Part shown: one piece after another, positions 1 through 11,506 of the stretch | Layout of the letters: each line of letters starts with the position of its first letter | Position numbering within the stretch: position 1 is the stretch's first letter | Origin: Nectonema munidae | Lineage: Eukaryota; Nematomorpha; Nectonematoida; Nectonematidae | Length of the DNA: 64,000 bases | Direction: 5' to 3' | NCBI GenBank assembly: GCA_030549495.1 | Contig: JAUIRK010000287.1 | Coordinates: forward strand, 62,001-126,000 | The notes under the pieces: model-generated | Told to the model about the DNA's origin: nothing | Databases searched by the model: none | Seen by the model: only the letters and a program-made list of their open reading frames with translations | Position numbers and translations under genes: made by a program

Positions 1-80
1 TCCAGACCACTAATTTTGAAAATTGCAAAAAAAAAATTTCGCCCCAATAATTTTGAGGATGTGCGCCCCTGTTTTCAACA
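1..80. repeat. Terminus of an interspersed repeat family (hAT-like end)
   Basis: The segment ends in ATGTGCGCCCCTG. On the minus strand this reads CAGGGGCGCACATCC, the same start seen at 22581 and 41287 on the plus strand. Two more related ends lie at about 25145 and 25616. The CAG-type end is typical of hAT elements. The rest of this copy lies outside the window. The family call rests on shared termini only. Confidence 0.5.
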
Positions 81-417
81 ATGAATAATTATGAGCCGAA
101 AATATAACTTGTGAAGTGGTGGAATAAGTTTTTAAAAAATTTTAGATTTATATAAATTATTTAATATGTAATATAATATCTTTAAATGTCTTACATAATT
201 TTGTTTTTAATTAAAATCATAATTTAAAGCTTTTTGCTTGAAACTAAGTCTTTTATTAAAATAAAAAAAATACAAGAATAACAAGCTAATTTATTTTTAT
301 ACCTTAATATAAAATTAGCCATATAGAAAGAATTAGAAAAATTAAATTTTTTAGTGGATTTTTTAAAATCAAGATAACAACTTATTTTATTTTATTTTTC
401 TTTTTCCAAAGTTAAAA
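81..417. other. AT-rich upstream region of the G3BP-like gene
   Basis: No coding sequence is evident. The stretch is AT-rich and runs straight into the start codon at 418 through a pyrimidine-rich run (about 385-405). It probably holds the 5' UTR and promoter, but I can identify no TATA box, initiator or splice site with confidence. Confidence 0.3.
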
Positions 418-1791
418 ATGGTTATGGAATCTAACTTTGAATCTTCTTCCCATGAAGAGATTTCTCCTTCTAGTGTTGGAAAAGAGTTCCTTCGCCAGTA
501 TTATACAACTCTTAATAGATTGCCTCAGTATGTATATCGATTCTATAATGAAGATTCTATACTTATTCATGGTGAAGTAAATAAATCTGGTTCCTATGTT
601 TGTGAAGAAATTCATGGAAGAGATGAAATAGCTCAAAAAATTTCACTCTTGAACTTTCAAAGCGTTCATACTAAAATTTATAATTATAATTCCATTCCTA
701 TTCATGATAAATCAATTTTACTTCATATAATCGGAGACCTTTCAAATAATGGGCAACCCCCTCGAAAATTTTTTCAAACCGTCGTTTTAAATAGCGTGAA
801 GGTTAATGAATATTATTGCAAATCTAATATCTTTTGCTTCAAAGATAACGCATCAACTCTTCCAGAAGGTGAAGATAATTATGATAAACTTGTTGATAAT
901 CAGATTTCTTCTGATTCGCAATTTGAACAGGAGTCAAAAAATGATTCTCCAAATGGATTTTATTCGTATTCTCCTGATGAAATAAATGAAGAATTGCTTA
1001 AAGAAGAGTCTAATGATATCGAAAATGTTGATATCAATAAAGCATATAATGCTGATGAATCAATTTTGTTTGATGAAAAGGATGAAAGCAAATCAACAAT
1101 ATCAGCAAGTGGTAGCTATGATATTTCAAGTCAACAAACATATGCGCAATCTGTAAGTAAAAATAGGGCGATGTTGGATTATAATAATGCATATAAACCT
1201 GCTGAAGCCTATCAAGAAATGTGCATCGTAACACCAGCTAAAAAAACTCTCGATAAAGATGAAGCTATTGATATTTCGGATGGTGCTTCTAAAGAGAGTT
1301 TTCAAAGAGATGGTTCTCAAAATCGTAGAAATCCTGAACCTAAGAAAACATTCACTAATAGGGAAGATGTTTCTTCAACCTATACTCATCCTGATAATCA
1401 TCAAATTTTTGTTGGAAATCTTCCTCATTTTGTATCCGAGCAAGAATTAAAAGATTTTTTTTCTCAATATGGGGGTATTATTGATGTTAGAATAATTGCT
1501 GGATTTAAAGATGCTAGTAAGAAAGTTCCTAACTATGGATTTGTTGTTTTTTCTTCTGAAGAACCAGTTCAAAAAATCATGAGTGAAAAGCCAATTAAAT
1601 ATAAGGATCATAGGCTTAATGTTGAAGAAAAAAAGACAGCACGTAAGTTACATAATCCTCTATATAGGTCGTTTGGAGGATCTTTTATTCCAAAAAATAA
1701 AAATTTCAATCAAAATAGAAACACCACCAATCCTGCGAATTTAAATTACCAAAATAAAACAAAATTTGGTGTTCCACGTCGTTTTATATAA
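418..1791 (+). CDS. rin: G3BP/Rasputin-like stress-granule RNA-binding protein
   Basis: Intact 457-codon ORF. Residues about 19-145 match the NTF2-like domain of Ras-GAP SH3-binding proteins (VGKEFLRQYYTTLN, RFYNEDSILIHG, then KSNIFCFKDN). A long acidic, Ser/Asn-rich low-complexity region follows. Residues about 328-405 form an RRM with RNP2 IFVGNL and RNP1-like NYGFVVF. In known animals G3BP nucleates stress granules by binding mRNA and 40S subunits; here that role is inferred. The C-terminal tail is Asn/Lys-rich and lacks the RGG/Gly-rich box usual for the family. No intron interrupts the coding region, so a retrogene or an intron-poor ortholog is possible, although no poly-A scar is obvious. 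ATG 418 (AAAATGG) and ATG 424 are alternative starts; I took the first. Length is close to human G3BP1 (466 residues). The gene symbol is by homology only. Confidence 0.9.
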   Translation: MVMESNFESSSHEEISPSSVGKEFLRQYYTTLNRLPQYVYRFYNEDSILIHGEVNKSGSYVCEEIHGRDEIAQKISLLNFQSVHTKIYNYNSIPIHDKSILLHIIGDLSNNGQPPRKFFQTVVLNSVKVNEYYCKSNIFCFKDNASTLPEGEDNYDKLVDNQISSDSQFEQESKNDSPNGFYSYSPDEINEELLKEESNDIENVDINKAYNADESILFDEKDESKSTISASGSYDISSQQTYAQSVSKNRAMLDYNNAYKPAEAYQEMCIVTPAKKTLDKDEAIDISDGASKESFQRDGSQNRRNPEPKKTFTNREDVSSTYTHPDNHQIFVGNLPHFVSEQELKDFFSQYGGIIDVRIIAGFKDASKKVPNYGFVVFSSEEPVQKIMSEKPIKYKDHRLNVEEKKTARKLHNPLYRSFGGSFIPKNKNFNQNRNTTNPANLNYQNKTKFGVPRRFI

Positions 1792-2918
1792 TATCTATTT
1801 CCCGAGGTTTAATATTGTTACTTTAGACTTTTATGTTAACCCTAAATATTTTAATATTATTGTTTTTTGAATTTCCATGAAGTATGTGTTTTTATTAAAA
1901 TACTGTGTATTTTCTTAATGATTTTTGTGGCATATATTGTTTTCTTGTATATATAACCTCTATTACTAAGCTGCAATGTCCTCTTTTTAAACTTAATATG
2001 CTTTTACTCATACATTTAATTATATGTCATTAACCTTTGCAAATAAATTTTTATTTTATGGATTTAACTTTATATTTATGAAATTGAACCAAACTGACAA
2101 TTTTCTATTGTTTTACTTTTCGATATTAAATTTTGACAGTTAGGTTTCCTAATTATATTAATTATGTAAGTTTTAGATTTTATCAAACTTCTATTATATA
2201 TTTTTAAATTAATAAGAAGCCTAATTGGATTGCCTAAATTTTGAAAAGGTAACTCAATATTTGGTTTTAGTGTAATGAAAACCTTTGTCTAGAATTTTGT
2301 GATCATTAAGACATTTGCCAGATGCTAAGTAGTATCTATGGCCAATTACTTATTTTTACTCTATTCTTTCAAATATTTAAATTTGATTATGATTTAATAG
2401 GGAATATTTCTTACATGAACTATTCTTTATAACCCTTTAAAATTTTTACGTTTTAAGAGATGATGTGATTTTAAGATTACTAGATTGAGAGAGATCGATA
2501 TAGTAAGTCTTAGCGGGCTTATAATTTTGTTAATGCTAATTAATTAGCCAAGATTGGTCGAGTTTAATTTTTTTCCGAAATGGCGTGAGCAACAGAGCTG
2601 TATGGTATAGTGTTAGGAATTGAAGAGAACAAAATTTGGAGCACGATGATGTAAGATTGAAAAGGGCTTTCCAGAAGTTACCTTAACTGTTTTTTAAATA
2701 GATAATGCAAATTGAAAGTATATTTTGCCTGTAGTCGTACTACTTGTTTTTTCAATAAAAATTGTGTTTTATTAGTATTGATGTTCTTAGGTTTTTTAAC
2801 CAATTTTCTCCAAGGGAACGGTCATAAATTGGCTAAAGGAGACGCGTAGTTTGAATCGATTCATCAAAGCGAAAACGCTTGAGTTTTGAGCACATAAGAC
2901 AGTCTAAAAATAAAAAAC
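1792..2918. other. 3' flank of the G3BP-like gene; no gene seen
   Basis: AT-rich sequence with candidate poly-A signals downstream of the stop (ATTAAA near 1895, AATAAA near 2041). No ORF, RNA gene or recognisable element appears in the remainder before the Merlin terminus at 2919. Confidence 0.4.
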
Positions 2919-4925
2919 GGTAATCTTTTACTTTACGGTTCTGTCAATCAAAAAATTTCTTTGATAAATTATTGACTGTTGTGATGTCAATCAAACTATA
3001 CATTAGTAAACTCTATCATAATATAAAGATTAAGAAAAATATTTTTATAGACAGAAAATAATTTTGCTTTTGGAAAATGGCTTCTCCAAACGAACTCATC
3101 TAAATATGATTTGAATAATTCGTTGGAGGTGCCAAACTGTCTTTTAAATTTTCTTTGGCCCGCATCCAAAGATTTTCAATGTTTTGCGTGTGAATGTTCA
3201 TATCATTTGGGTCAACAAAGTTACGTTGGTGTATAACTACCCAATGATCATAAACTTCATTATTATAGTTAGAAATGTTCCTGTAAGCAGGCCATCTGTC
3301 AGAAACAATAATGGATCCTAGTAGTATGTGTCTTTGTATAATTTGTGTAAGAGTTGTTTCGCTCCTATCTTCAACTAAAAAACATTTCTTTCAATCGCTC
3401 CAAACACCCAATGACCTTCTCTCCAAGTACCTCTGTGATATTTTCTATAAAAAAACTTGCTTTCATCAATTTCTACTATAATTTGTTCAAAGTTTTCATC
3501 AAAACTTCCAACAGTTAGACAATTTCTTTCAACCCAACTTGAAGCAATCTCTCTACAAAAATTAGTCCAGTCTACAGCAGATCGTCCACTTCCACTAGAT
3601 GCTTTATGAATAATATCGTTTAATGAATAGTCACGACACCATTTATAAATGAACAAAATCATAGAATAAGGTGAGGTGGCTTTTTGCAAAAAAGATCCTG
3701 TCTTTTTTTACCACAAACATAACATTTCCAACAATATCCATCAGATACATCATTTCTCTTTATTAATTTACAATTTTGTTGGCAATGATTGCATTGGAAA
3801 ATATTTAAAATAACTTTGTGCGAAGCAAACCAAAATTTCTAATTTATCATTTGAATTTAAAACTTGTAACAGAAGAAAAATTCCAATTTTCAGATAAAAT
3901 TGTATTCTCACTCAGAGTAGTATCCATAAGTTTATTCATTTCAGATGAAAATGAATTGATAGAACAAATGATGAAAGAAAATATACTTCTTACGCTCGTG
4001 TCAAAACAACTCGTCAAATTATACATGTACCTGATCGATTTGAGCGAGTGTAGCATATGTGGGTGAATTTGGTTATATTTTCCGTGTGTTGTTTTTTATT
4101 TGTTTGGATGCATATGTGTGGTATCAAGTAATAACTACAAAAGAATGATTTTGTTATTAACCCATACAAAACACATCATCATACACGTATGAATCAGTAT
4201 TAGCACATAAGCGTGTTGCTATCTATGCTGAGCGAAACATCTTATACGAATACAACCAGAACCACACAACAAAAATACAAACGCTATACGCAAATCGATC
4301 GCTCTGTGTGTTTTGCTATTTATGAGATGTTTTGATACGAGCATAACAAATTTGTTTTCCTACGACCTACATCAATAATTGTACTTCTGATTTTTATTTC
4401 ACGAATGATAAATTGGATTTTTAAAATTTAACAAAACTATACATTAATATTTTTTTGCTTCACTTTGTTTTTAAACTCTTTGAAGGAATTATGTAACCTC
4501 AAGTATTGAACAGAAATAAAGTATGTATTTTTATTTTTAACTCATTTTATCATTTTTTTTAATTTACTCACTTATTTTTTGTAAATTATATCTAGAATCT
4601 TTAGTAAAATATATTCAACAAAATTTTATTATAATTTTTGAATTTTTTATGTTGTAAATTTACTGACATAATTTTATATAAGTTAGATTTAGAATTTTTA
4701 GCAAAATATATTCAATGAAATTCTATTATAGTTTGAATTCCATAAAAAAAGTTTTTAATCAATTTTTGTATCAAATGTTTGCTTACTAAGTAATGTAAAA
4801 TAAATATATTATTTATTCATTTGGATGTATGTTGTAATTTTTATGCTTTATAGCATTGCCTATATATTAAAACTACTTAAAAATTATATAGTTTGATTGA
4901 CGGAACCGTAAAGTAAAAGATTACC
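2919..4925 (-). mobile_element. Merlin (IS1016/ISXO2-like) DNA transposon, about 2.0 kb
   Basis: The ends are inverted repeats of about 33 bp, beginning GGTAATCTTTTACTTTACGG on both strands (left 2919 onward, right arm ending 4925). The flanks TAAAAAAC and AAAAAAAC fit the 8-9 bp target duplication of Merlin. The minus strand carries a decayed ISXO2-like transposase between the ends. The internal sequence from 3850 to 4890 is AT-rich without a recognisable domain. TIR, duplication and transposase all agree, so the boundaries are well supported. Confidence 0.85.
3100..3830 (-). pseudogene. Merlin transposase (zinc ribbon plus ISXO2-like DDE domain), frameshifted
   Basis: Read on the minus strand, the N-terminal part has a zinc ribbon (FQCNHCQQNC ... 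GYCWKCYVCGKK). The catalytic part then follows: VEIDESKFFYRKYHRGTW (first Asp), IIVSDRWPAYRN (second Asp) and HTQNIENLW (third acidic position). This order is typical of the ISXO2-like/IS1595 transposase domain used by Merlin. An indel in an A-run just after the zinc ribbon and another near 3375 break the frame. The longest intact piece is 104 residues (3375-3689). The gene is probably inactive. The true start codon is not clear. Confidence 0.8.
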
Positions 4926-5012
4926 AAAAAAACTATACCTAAAAAGCCTACGACAATAAGAACTATGCAAAATTTTTATTATTGACGTAAAATGTAAAGA
5001 TAGGGTTAGGTT

Positions 5013-6060
5013 CAGAGGCGTACCCAGAAATTTTTTCTAGGAGGCAAAGTTGGAGTCTAATTAATTTTAACTATTTCAAAAACTTAGTAGTTTATTCCAA
5101 TCGGGTAACTGTTGCAATTCTTACCTCCCTCTTCAGCTTCTGAATTTATTTGGCAACAAAAACTAAAAATTAAAAAAATGAGATCTTCATTACTTGAAGA
5201 GAAAATGTTTGACTAACAACAAATGAGAAAATTTTTTCTAAAATTTATTTAATTTTGCAAAAAGTTTTTAACTTGAAAAACAAAAAGTAAACAATTGATG
5301 ACTTCTTTAGAATGTAAATCTTTTATTTGAAAAAAAAATTATGAATTTTTCTATGTCAATTTTTTTAGTATATTCTTTCATAAAAGAAAGAAATATTAAA
5401 TTGTTTCTTCTAGAATCTAGACGGAGTCATGGATTTTGTAAGAGGGGTTATAATCCTGTTCAAGGTTGAAAAACTTCTTTCACAAACTGCTGTACTCGAA
5501 CCTACCGTCTTCAAAAACATCAATAATGTTAGATTCTTTCTGTATCTTTTTTTAATATATTCTTTTCCAACTTTAAGTTCCGAAAAAATCTGCTAAGATA
5601 TATTTTGTAGATGGGATATAAAAGGTTTCATTTTTTCATATTTCAAAAATCCTAGACTTTCAGGGAATAAATATGAAAGTGCTTTCATTATTGTGCAGTT
5701 TTTTTCATTAAACCTGGAAAAAACAATTAAAAGGATGAACATTTGTCGAAAATCAAACCTGTTGTCAAATTCCTCTAGAATCAATTGTAAGGTTTCATCA
5801 TAGAGAATACTAAATGTTCTGATTTTTTTTTGCGTTATCGAAAATATCAAAAATATCTGTGGAACTGGAATTGTCAACATAAAATCTCATTTTCTTGGTT
5901 AATGAATCAATTTCGTTTTCTTCATCTTTGAATTCTAACAAAACTTTCACCAAATCTTCTACCAAACTTATCCCAATAATGATATTATCTTTTTTCTAAA
6001 TCAATTAATATAGTGCACTATTCATGTAACTTCGAAAATGTAGTTTACTTGGAGGTAGTC
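5013..6060 (-). mobile_element. hAT element fragment with transposase C-terminus
   Basis: A plausible hAT end, CAGAGGCGTACCCAG, begins at 5013. On the minus strand at about 5390-5560 the translation gives VGSSTAVCERSFSTLNRI, the characteristic hAT dimerisation motif. Upstream at 5593-5880 is a 95-codon piece (DETLQLILEEFDNRFDFR) from the same transposase. The coding region is broken and its N-terminal part is not visible. The other end is uncertain: a weakly similar CAGGGGCAAACCCC end lies near 10035, which would make the piggyBac relict at 6130 a nested insertion. Confidence 0.65.
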
Positions 6061-6129
6061 ATTAGCAGGCTTCATTACACTAAGGAACTTCAACCATAAG
6101 CATTACAAATATTGAAGAATCGTCTTTAA

Positions 6130-7289
6130 CCCTCGCATGGTCAAACAGTGCCGCTGCCGCCATGGTGTGAATAAAAAGCGTGACTACGCTGATTAAAAGC
6201 GGATTGCTACAGTTATGAGACTGAAACTTAAATTAAATCAAATTTTATAAAAAAAATTGAACAGGGGTTCAGAAGATTTTTTTGCATGAAATTTTTTGTC
6301 TATCAAATGGAAAAAACTTGTCTAACTTAATTGAAAGTGAATTTAAATGAAATGAATGTAAAACACTCTTCAAAATAAAAAATTATGGAAATATCAAAGT
6401 CTTTATTGAGACATAGAAAAGCAGCTTTGACAAACTTTTTTTGCATGCTTGTTGCAGGTGTTTTGTTGACATTTTCCACATACTTGAAAAACTGCTTTTA
6501 CAGTTGGAATAAAAACAAGCTTTTCTTTTGGAACATTGTGAAGAGGAAGCACTTTATTCTTTCACGAAACCATAAGATTGCAAGATAAGTTTTATTTCTT
6601 GCGGTATTTGATCGCGTTGTGCTCTTATTTTCATGGATGTTTGCGCAAGACTAAAAGCTAGTTTTTAAGGACCTGTTTTCTTCCACCGTCTTTAGAGTTA
6701 TATTGATCAGGACAGTTTGTATTCATGATAATGTAAGTATTTAGAGCAGCCATATCAGGATAATTGGAAAATATCACCATTGGCCATCTAAAGTTTATTC
6801 TATAAGTGGTATACATATTCAGAATTTGGTTAGCCTTGTCGACGCCGCACTTGTATTTGTTGTATACGAGCATGGATTCTGGTTTTTTCTTCGAACCAAA
6901 AATTGAATATTTGAGTAGTGCTGACTTGACATCGCGTGTACCACTTTGAAATTGTGGGTAGCATGTCGCATTGGAACGTAGGCTGTCAGGATAGCGACTT
7001 CTGTGAACAAGGTGAAAGAATCGCACTCCTTCATTTTTCTTTTTTTCAGGTTTTGTTTTTTCATGACAGGGGGGATAAACCTTCTCATTTCAGTACAAGT
7101 ACCCACCACCAACCAAGATTTTCTTTTAGCCCAAATGCAGAGATCGTGAGACATAAAAAAAATGATCTACAACAATGCCAACGCCATTAGGAATATTTGC
7201 ATTTTCACATAATCTTTTCACTATTGATTCGCCACTGAAATAGTTTTTTTCCGGTTGTGAGGAAAAATTAATTTCAGGAGAAAAAATAA

Positions 7290-7374
<85 letters not shown>

Positions 7375-7900
7375 TACAATACACTTACACACACAATATA
7401 CACAGACACACGCACCCACAAATAAACACACAGACACGCACAATACACTCACCGACAAAATGCACTCACACAATATACACGGACACACGCACCCACAAAT
7501 AAGCACACGGAACCACACATACTACACACACAGAGAAGCACATGCAATCACACATAAACACAATACACAGAGACACACACACTATCAACTCAACATGCAA
7601 AACATACAAACAAATTTATATAAAACAATAAAAAATTACTTATGAAAAACTTTGTAAAAGTGATCATTTAGAACGCGTACCGCCTTTATTGTATCAGACA
7701 AAGTTTCTCTCACTATCGGGTCATCAAACCGAAGAAAACGGGTGCAATACTTAATTTCATTTTTTGATAAAGTACTTTTGACAAATGGAGATCATATGAG
7801 GGGTATGTAAATATCGTCATATGGTACTCTTTGGTCCTTTGAAGGACCAAGCTAGTAAAGAGAGGCAAAGTACCCAAGAAGTACATCAATAGTGAAGTTT
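6130..7900 (-). mobile_element. piggyBac element relict (family 1)
   Basis: TTAA at 6126-6129 is followed by CCCTCGCATGGTCAAACAG, a good piggyBac-type end. Minus-strand coding pieces belong to a piggyBac transposase: YCTRFLRFDDPIVRETLSD near 7750-7650 and, after the CA microsatellite, KPESMLVYNKYKCGVDKANQ with the third catalytic Asp, then NFRWPMVIFSNYPDMAALN at 6658-7026. The copy is broken into several frames and the microsatellite sits in the middle of the former coding region. I found no matching opposite terminus, so the upper boundary is approximate. Confidence 0.7.
7291..7372. repeat. (CA)n microsatellite with degenerate CA-rich tail
   Basis: About 80 bp of pure CA dinucleotide repeat, followed to about 7610 by interrupted CA-rich sequence containing repeated CACGCACCCACAAATAA-like blocks. 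It lies inside the piggyBac relict and produces spurious Cys/Val-rich ORFs. Confidence 0.95.
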
Positions 7901-10880
7901 GAGGAAAACTTGTTCATTTGATCATTTGGATCTATAAGCCTTTCTTTATATTTCATATAATTTTGTGTTTTTGTAAAAATTTCAGTCAAGAGTTCTTTAG
8001 TAAAAACAGATTCAAAATTTTTCCGGACATGTCAGTCTTTTGGCTTGATTCTTTGGACCAGGAGGATATCTTGAAATGTTACGTGAGTTTATGCTTCTAC
8101 TTCTGCCACCACTCGAAGTCGGAAGACTTTCTTGAGTAAAATAAAGAACACCGCTTTTTGAGACAAAATCCTCAGAAGTCATTTATGTAACGTTGCAATT
8201 GAAACGGATAGAAGAAAAGAAAATAAAAAGCAAGAAAACGGGAGATTATCCAAAAAAAGCAATAATCTGATTTGATTTTTTTATAACGCTATATGAATAT
8301 ATCAAGAAAAACACGTTGAATACAAGTGCAAAAAACAAAATTACAGAAATTGCCTCTTTCAAAGTCATGACTCTCATGACGTAATATTGATCCATATGTT
8401 TATATGTGGTATTTCATTAATCAAGAAAATAAAACGTAGATTGCGTTAAAAAAATTGAATTAAAATCTTTTTTCTAAATAATAAAATTGAGTTTTCAAGT
8501 AAAGTTTAGTTTAAAATAATTGGGTCTGTTGTGTTCATTATATAGGTATAATATTTTCATTGAGAAAAAAACTTAAAATCTTCCCATTTTGACCTTCGAA
8601 GGGAACAGGGTTGCCAACTATTTTTCATACTTTATATCTAAATTTGCCTAAAAGAACATCTAAAAATATCTAAAAAAAATTATCTAAAATATTTAGTCCT
8701 AATCCATTATGAATATAAGAAAAAAAAGACTTTATTTTTCATTTCTTTATTTAAACTAAAAAACGTAAACATCAAAATTCAATGAAAAAAATCGATTTCT
8801 TCTTTTTCGAAATGAGTTTGTACACTTTTTTCATCGTTGTTTTTATAGCCAAGAAGTGTGCCGATTTTATTAAGGGCTTTGGTGGGTATATTATATGAGT
8901 AACAACACGTCTTTGATTGAATGAGACTCAACACCTTACACAAAAGAAAAGGAATCAATGAAAATGAGCACCCCATTAAACTACTTACAATTGACAGGCA
9001 TTCTTTTTCACTTATATATTTTGTTACACCAGCTTTAGATAATAAAATTATCAGTGCTGGAACATGACTTGTTTGAAAGTTTCAAAACTTTTTTAATATA
9101 TTTCATTTATCCATATGTTCAGTTTCTATTTTAAGAATTTCAAAGATAAAAATAGTACAATCTTCCTCAATATTAAAACTTCACTTTTGGGCATAACTTA
9201 CATTAATATTATTCGCATCACCCGATATATCGACTTCTTCAGATGTTATCAAAAAAAATATGTTGATAAAAATGCTTTTAACAGAATTTTTTATAAAAAA
9301 ATAATTTCAAAACGGTGAATATGTTAAACTTTGTTTTGAAATAACATGCAGTGAAAAGAGTTTTTTTTTTTACTATTTTGTGCTTATCATAAAATTATAC
9401 TAACTCAAAAATCAGTCGAATGAACTAGTTACAAAAAGTTAATAAAAAATTTCCTCAAGTGAAAAAAGTACCTAAAAAACATTTATAATAATATTCATCA
9501 AATTAAATTAACTAAATTTTACAATTGATATTTTACTTTATTTTTATATCTGATTTAACTATGAATTTTGAAATATTTTCCTAATTTTCAAATTTAAATA
9601 ACCTAGTTAAAACAACTAACTGATCGACATCTTCATTAATGCAACTTTTTGTTTTGACAATGTGATATGAAGGATCTTTATAGAATTACTGTATATTTTG
9701 ATCAAAATGAGGACTGATATTGTTTGAAATTCAGTTTCTTACATTTTGAAGACAGTTCGAACTCTATTTTTTCTTGAACTGTATAATTAAAACTTCCGTT
9801 GATACTGTCTGCCTCACAATCATATCACAGGATAATAAGCGCATATCATAGGAGCATATGCTGATGATGAAAAATGAACTGAGATTCAAGCAATAGTGTC
9901 AGGCATATTTTGATAGCAATGCATTAATGGTTGTGAACAACTTGTGATTTCTGAGTGTAGTGTAGAATAGTTTGAAAGGGGGTCAAATTTTTTTTCGGGG
10001 GGGGGGGGGGGAGGGAGGGGTTTGCCCCTGCTTTTATTTCATTATGAAAACCGACTTTGACTTATTTTACTTTGAAAAATAAGAACATAACAGCACTAAA
10101 TGTACAGGAGTATATACCTGTTTAGAGATTATATAAGTGGCATATAAAGAGAGACTTAACATTATTACGAAAAAGTTTGTATAGAGGTTAGCCAATATTT
10201 ATTGTACTGAAAATTTGTTACTCAACGTTTTATTTTGGTATGCTGAATAGTTCATGTTTTATTCTATGACTTATTTTTAGTTAATTATTTGTTTATTTAG
10301 TTAGTTTGATTTTTAGGCAATTCTACTTTTAATTTTATATTTAGAGCTTTTGAAGAAAAGGAATCCTAGATCCCCTTAAAATAGGGACCCCAAATCAAAG
10401 GGATCTTTTTCTTAAATCTAGTTTCTAGTTGAGGCATAAGACTTTTTATGCTTTATATCCACATTAATTAAGCAATTTTGACATTTTCTATATCTACTAA
10501 TCCACAATGAATTGATTACGATGAAGTTCAAAACGCATCCAATTTCTGTTCATGTTTGATTTAATATAAATTGGCCTTATAAGATAAATAAATCTGCCTT
10601 TTTCACATAACTGGAATTTTGGGCGGGGGAATAGGAGATATTTTATTAAATTTAACTCAAAATTTGAAAAAAAAGCGATGCTACGATAAAGATTGAGAAA
10701 ATATACAGTTAAGAGCTAAAACTCTGTACCAGGTTCAACTTTAGGTGTCTAGAAGGCATTTTGCCCCTTAGAATTAGGTCGACCCCTAAATGTGCGCAGC
10801 TGTATAAAATGCTCGCCCCGTATCTATCTATTTTTATATTTGGGGTCGTTAAGCGATTTTCCTAAATTAAAAACTTATAT
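7900..10880. other. AT-rich intergenic DNA with transposon debris
   Basis: No gene recognised. A hAT-like end CAGGGTTGCCAACTATTTTT starts near 8610 and resembles the TIR of the element at 32521, but no partner end was seen. A poly-G run of about 13 bases lies near 9999-10011. Small ORFs at 8779 and 9115 look like chance or decayed frames. Confidence 0.3.
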
Positions 10881-11160
10881 AATTTTTAATACAATTATCA
10901 GACTAGCCATGACGCATGGGTCAGAATGTTGGAGATTGAAGAAGATGAAAAAAATTGATTACAACATGAGAATGTTAGGAATGATGTTGGGCGTGACTCT
11001 AAAAGACATAATAAAGAATGAAGAGATGAGAAGGAGGGCAATGGTGACAGAAAGTATACTAGCAATAATAAAGATTCTGTAAAGCCTGGCTAAATCGAGG
11101 AGACGCAAAAGTTAACCTAGAAGAGAATTGTCTGATGATCTTGTCGTCTATGATGAATAA
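10880..11160 (+). mobile_element. LINE fragment (reverse transcriptase C-terminal region)
   Basis: The translation MTHGSECWRLKKMKK followed by NMRMLGMMLGVTLKD and IKNEEMRRR is characteristic of the C-terminal part of LINE-type ORF2 proteins. The same domain is present at 38972-39797. The fragment is 5'-truncated and short. Its exact clade cannot be set from this piece. Confidence 0.65.
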
Positions 11161-11245
11161 GCTAACATTTATCATTTTTTGTCTATACAATTTAACGTTA
11201 ATAAAAAAAAATTAATTTTTTGAATTGTAGCAGTACCATTTAACC

Positions 11246-11506
11246 CAGTGTTTCACAAACTGTGTGTCGCAAAAACTTTCCAAGTGTGTCGCGAGATTTT
11301 TTTAGAAATAATAAAAAGATACTATGCCTCAATTAGCACGATCGCGGTTCAATTTTTATATTTTGAAAACTTTCTGTTTTTAATTGGTTAAACCCATTAA
11401 TCATTTATTTTTTAATTGAAAACTTTCTGTTTCTGCTTAGTAGTGTTCTGTGAAATTTTTCTATGTAAAGAGTGTGTCGCGGCTCAAAAAAGTTAGGGAA
11501 ACACTG
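11246..11506. mobile_element. hAT-type MITE (261 bp)
   Basis: The terminal inverted repeats are CAGTGTTTCACAAACT at 11246 and, reading inward from 11506, CAGTGTTTCCCTAACT. Flanks ATTTAACC and ATTAACCC may be a decayed 8-bp duplication. The internal sequence repeats GTGTGTCGC near both ends and has no coding capacity. Confidence 0.75.

Noticed and set aside
7126-7518. Cys/Val-rich ORFs on the minus strand
   Set aside because: They are translations of the CA microsatellite inside the piggyBac relict.
8779-8976. 65-codon minus-strand ORF as a gene
   Set aside because: No recognisable domain, no splice context and it lies in AT-rich debris.
8610-9480. A complete hAT-type element starting CAGGGTTGCCAAC
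   Set aside because: No matching opposite end or target duplication could be found, so only a terminus is supported.
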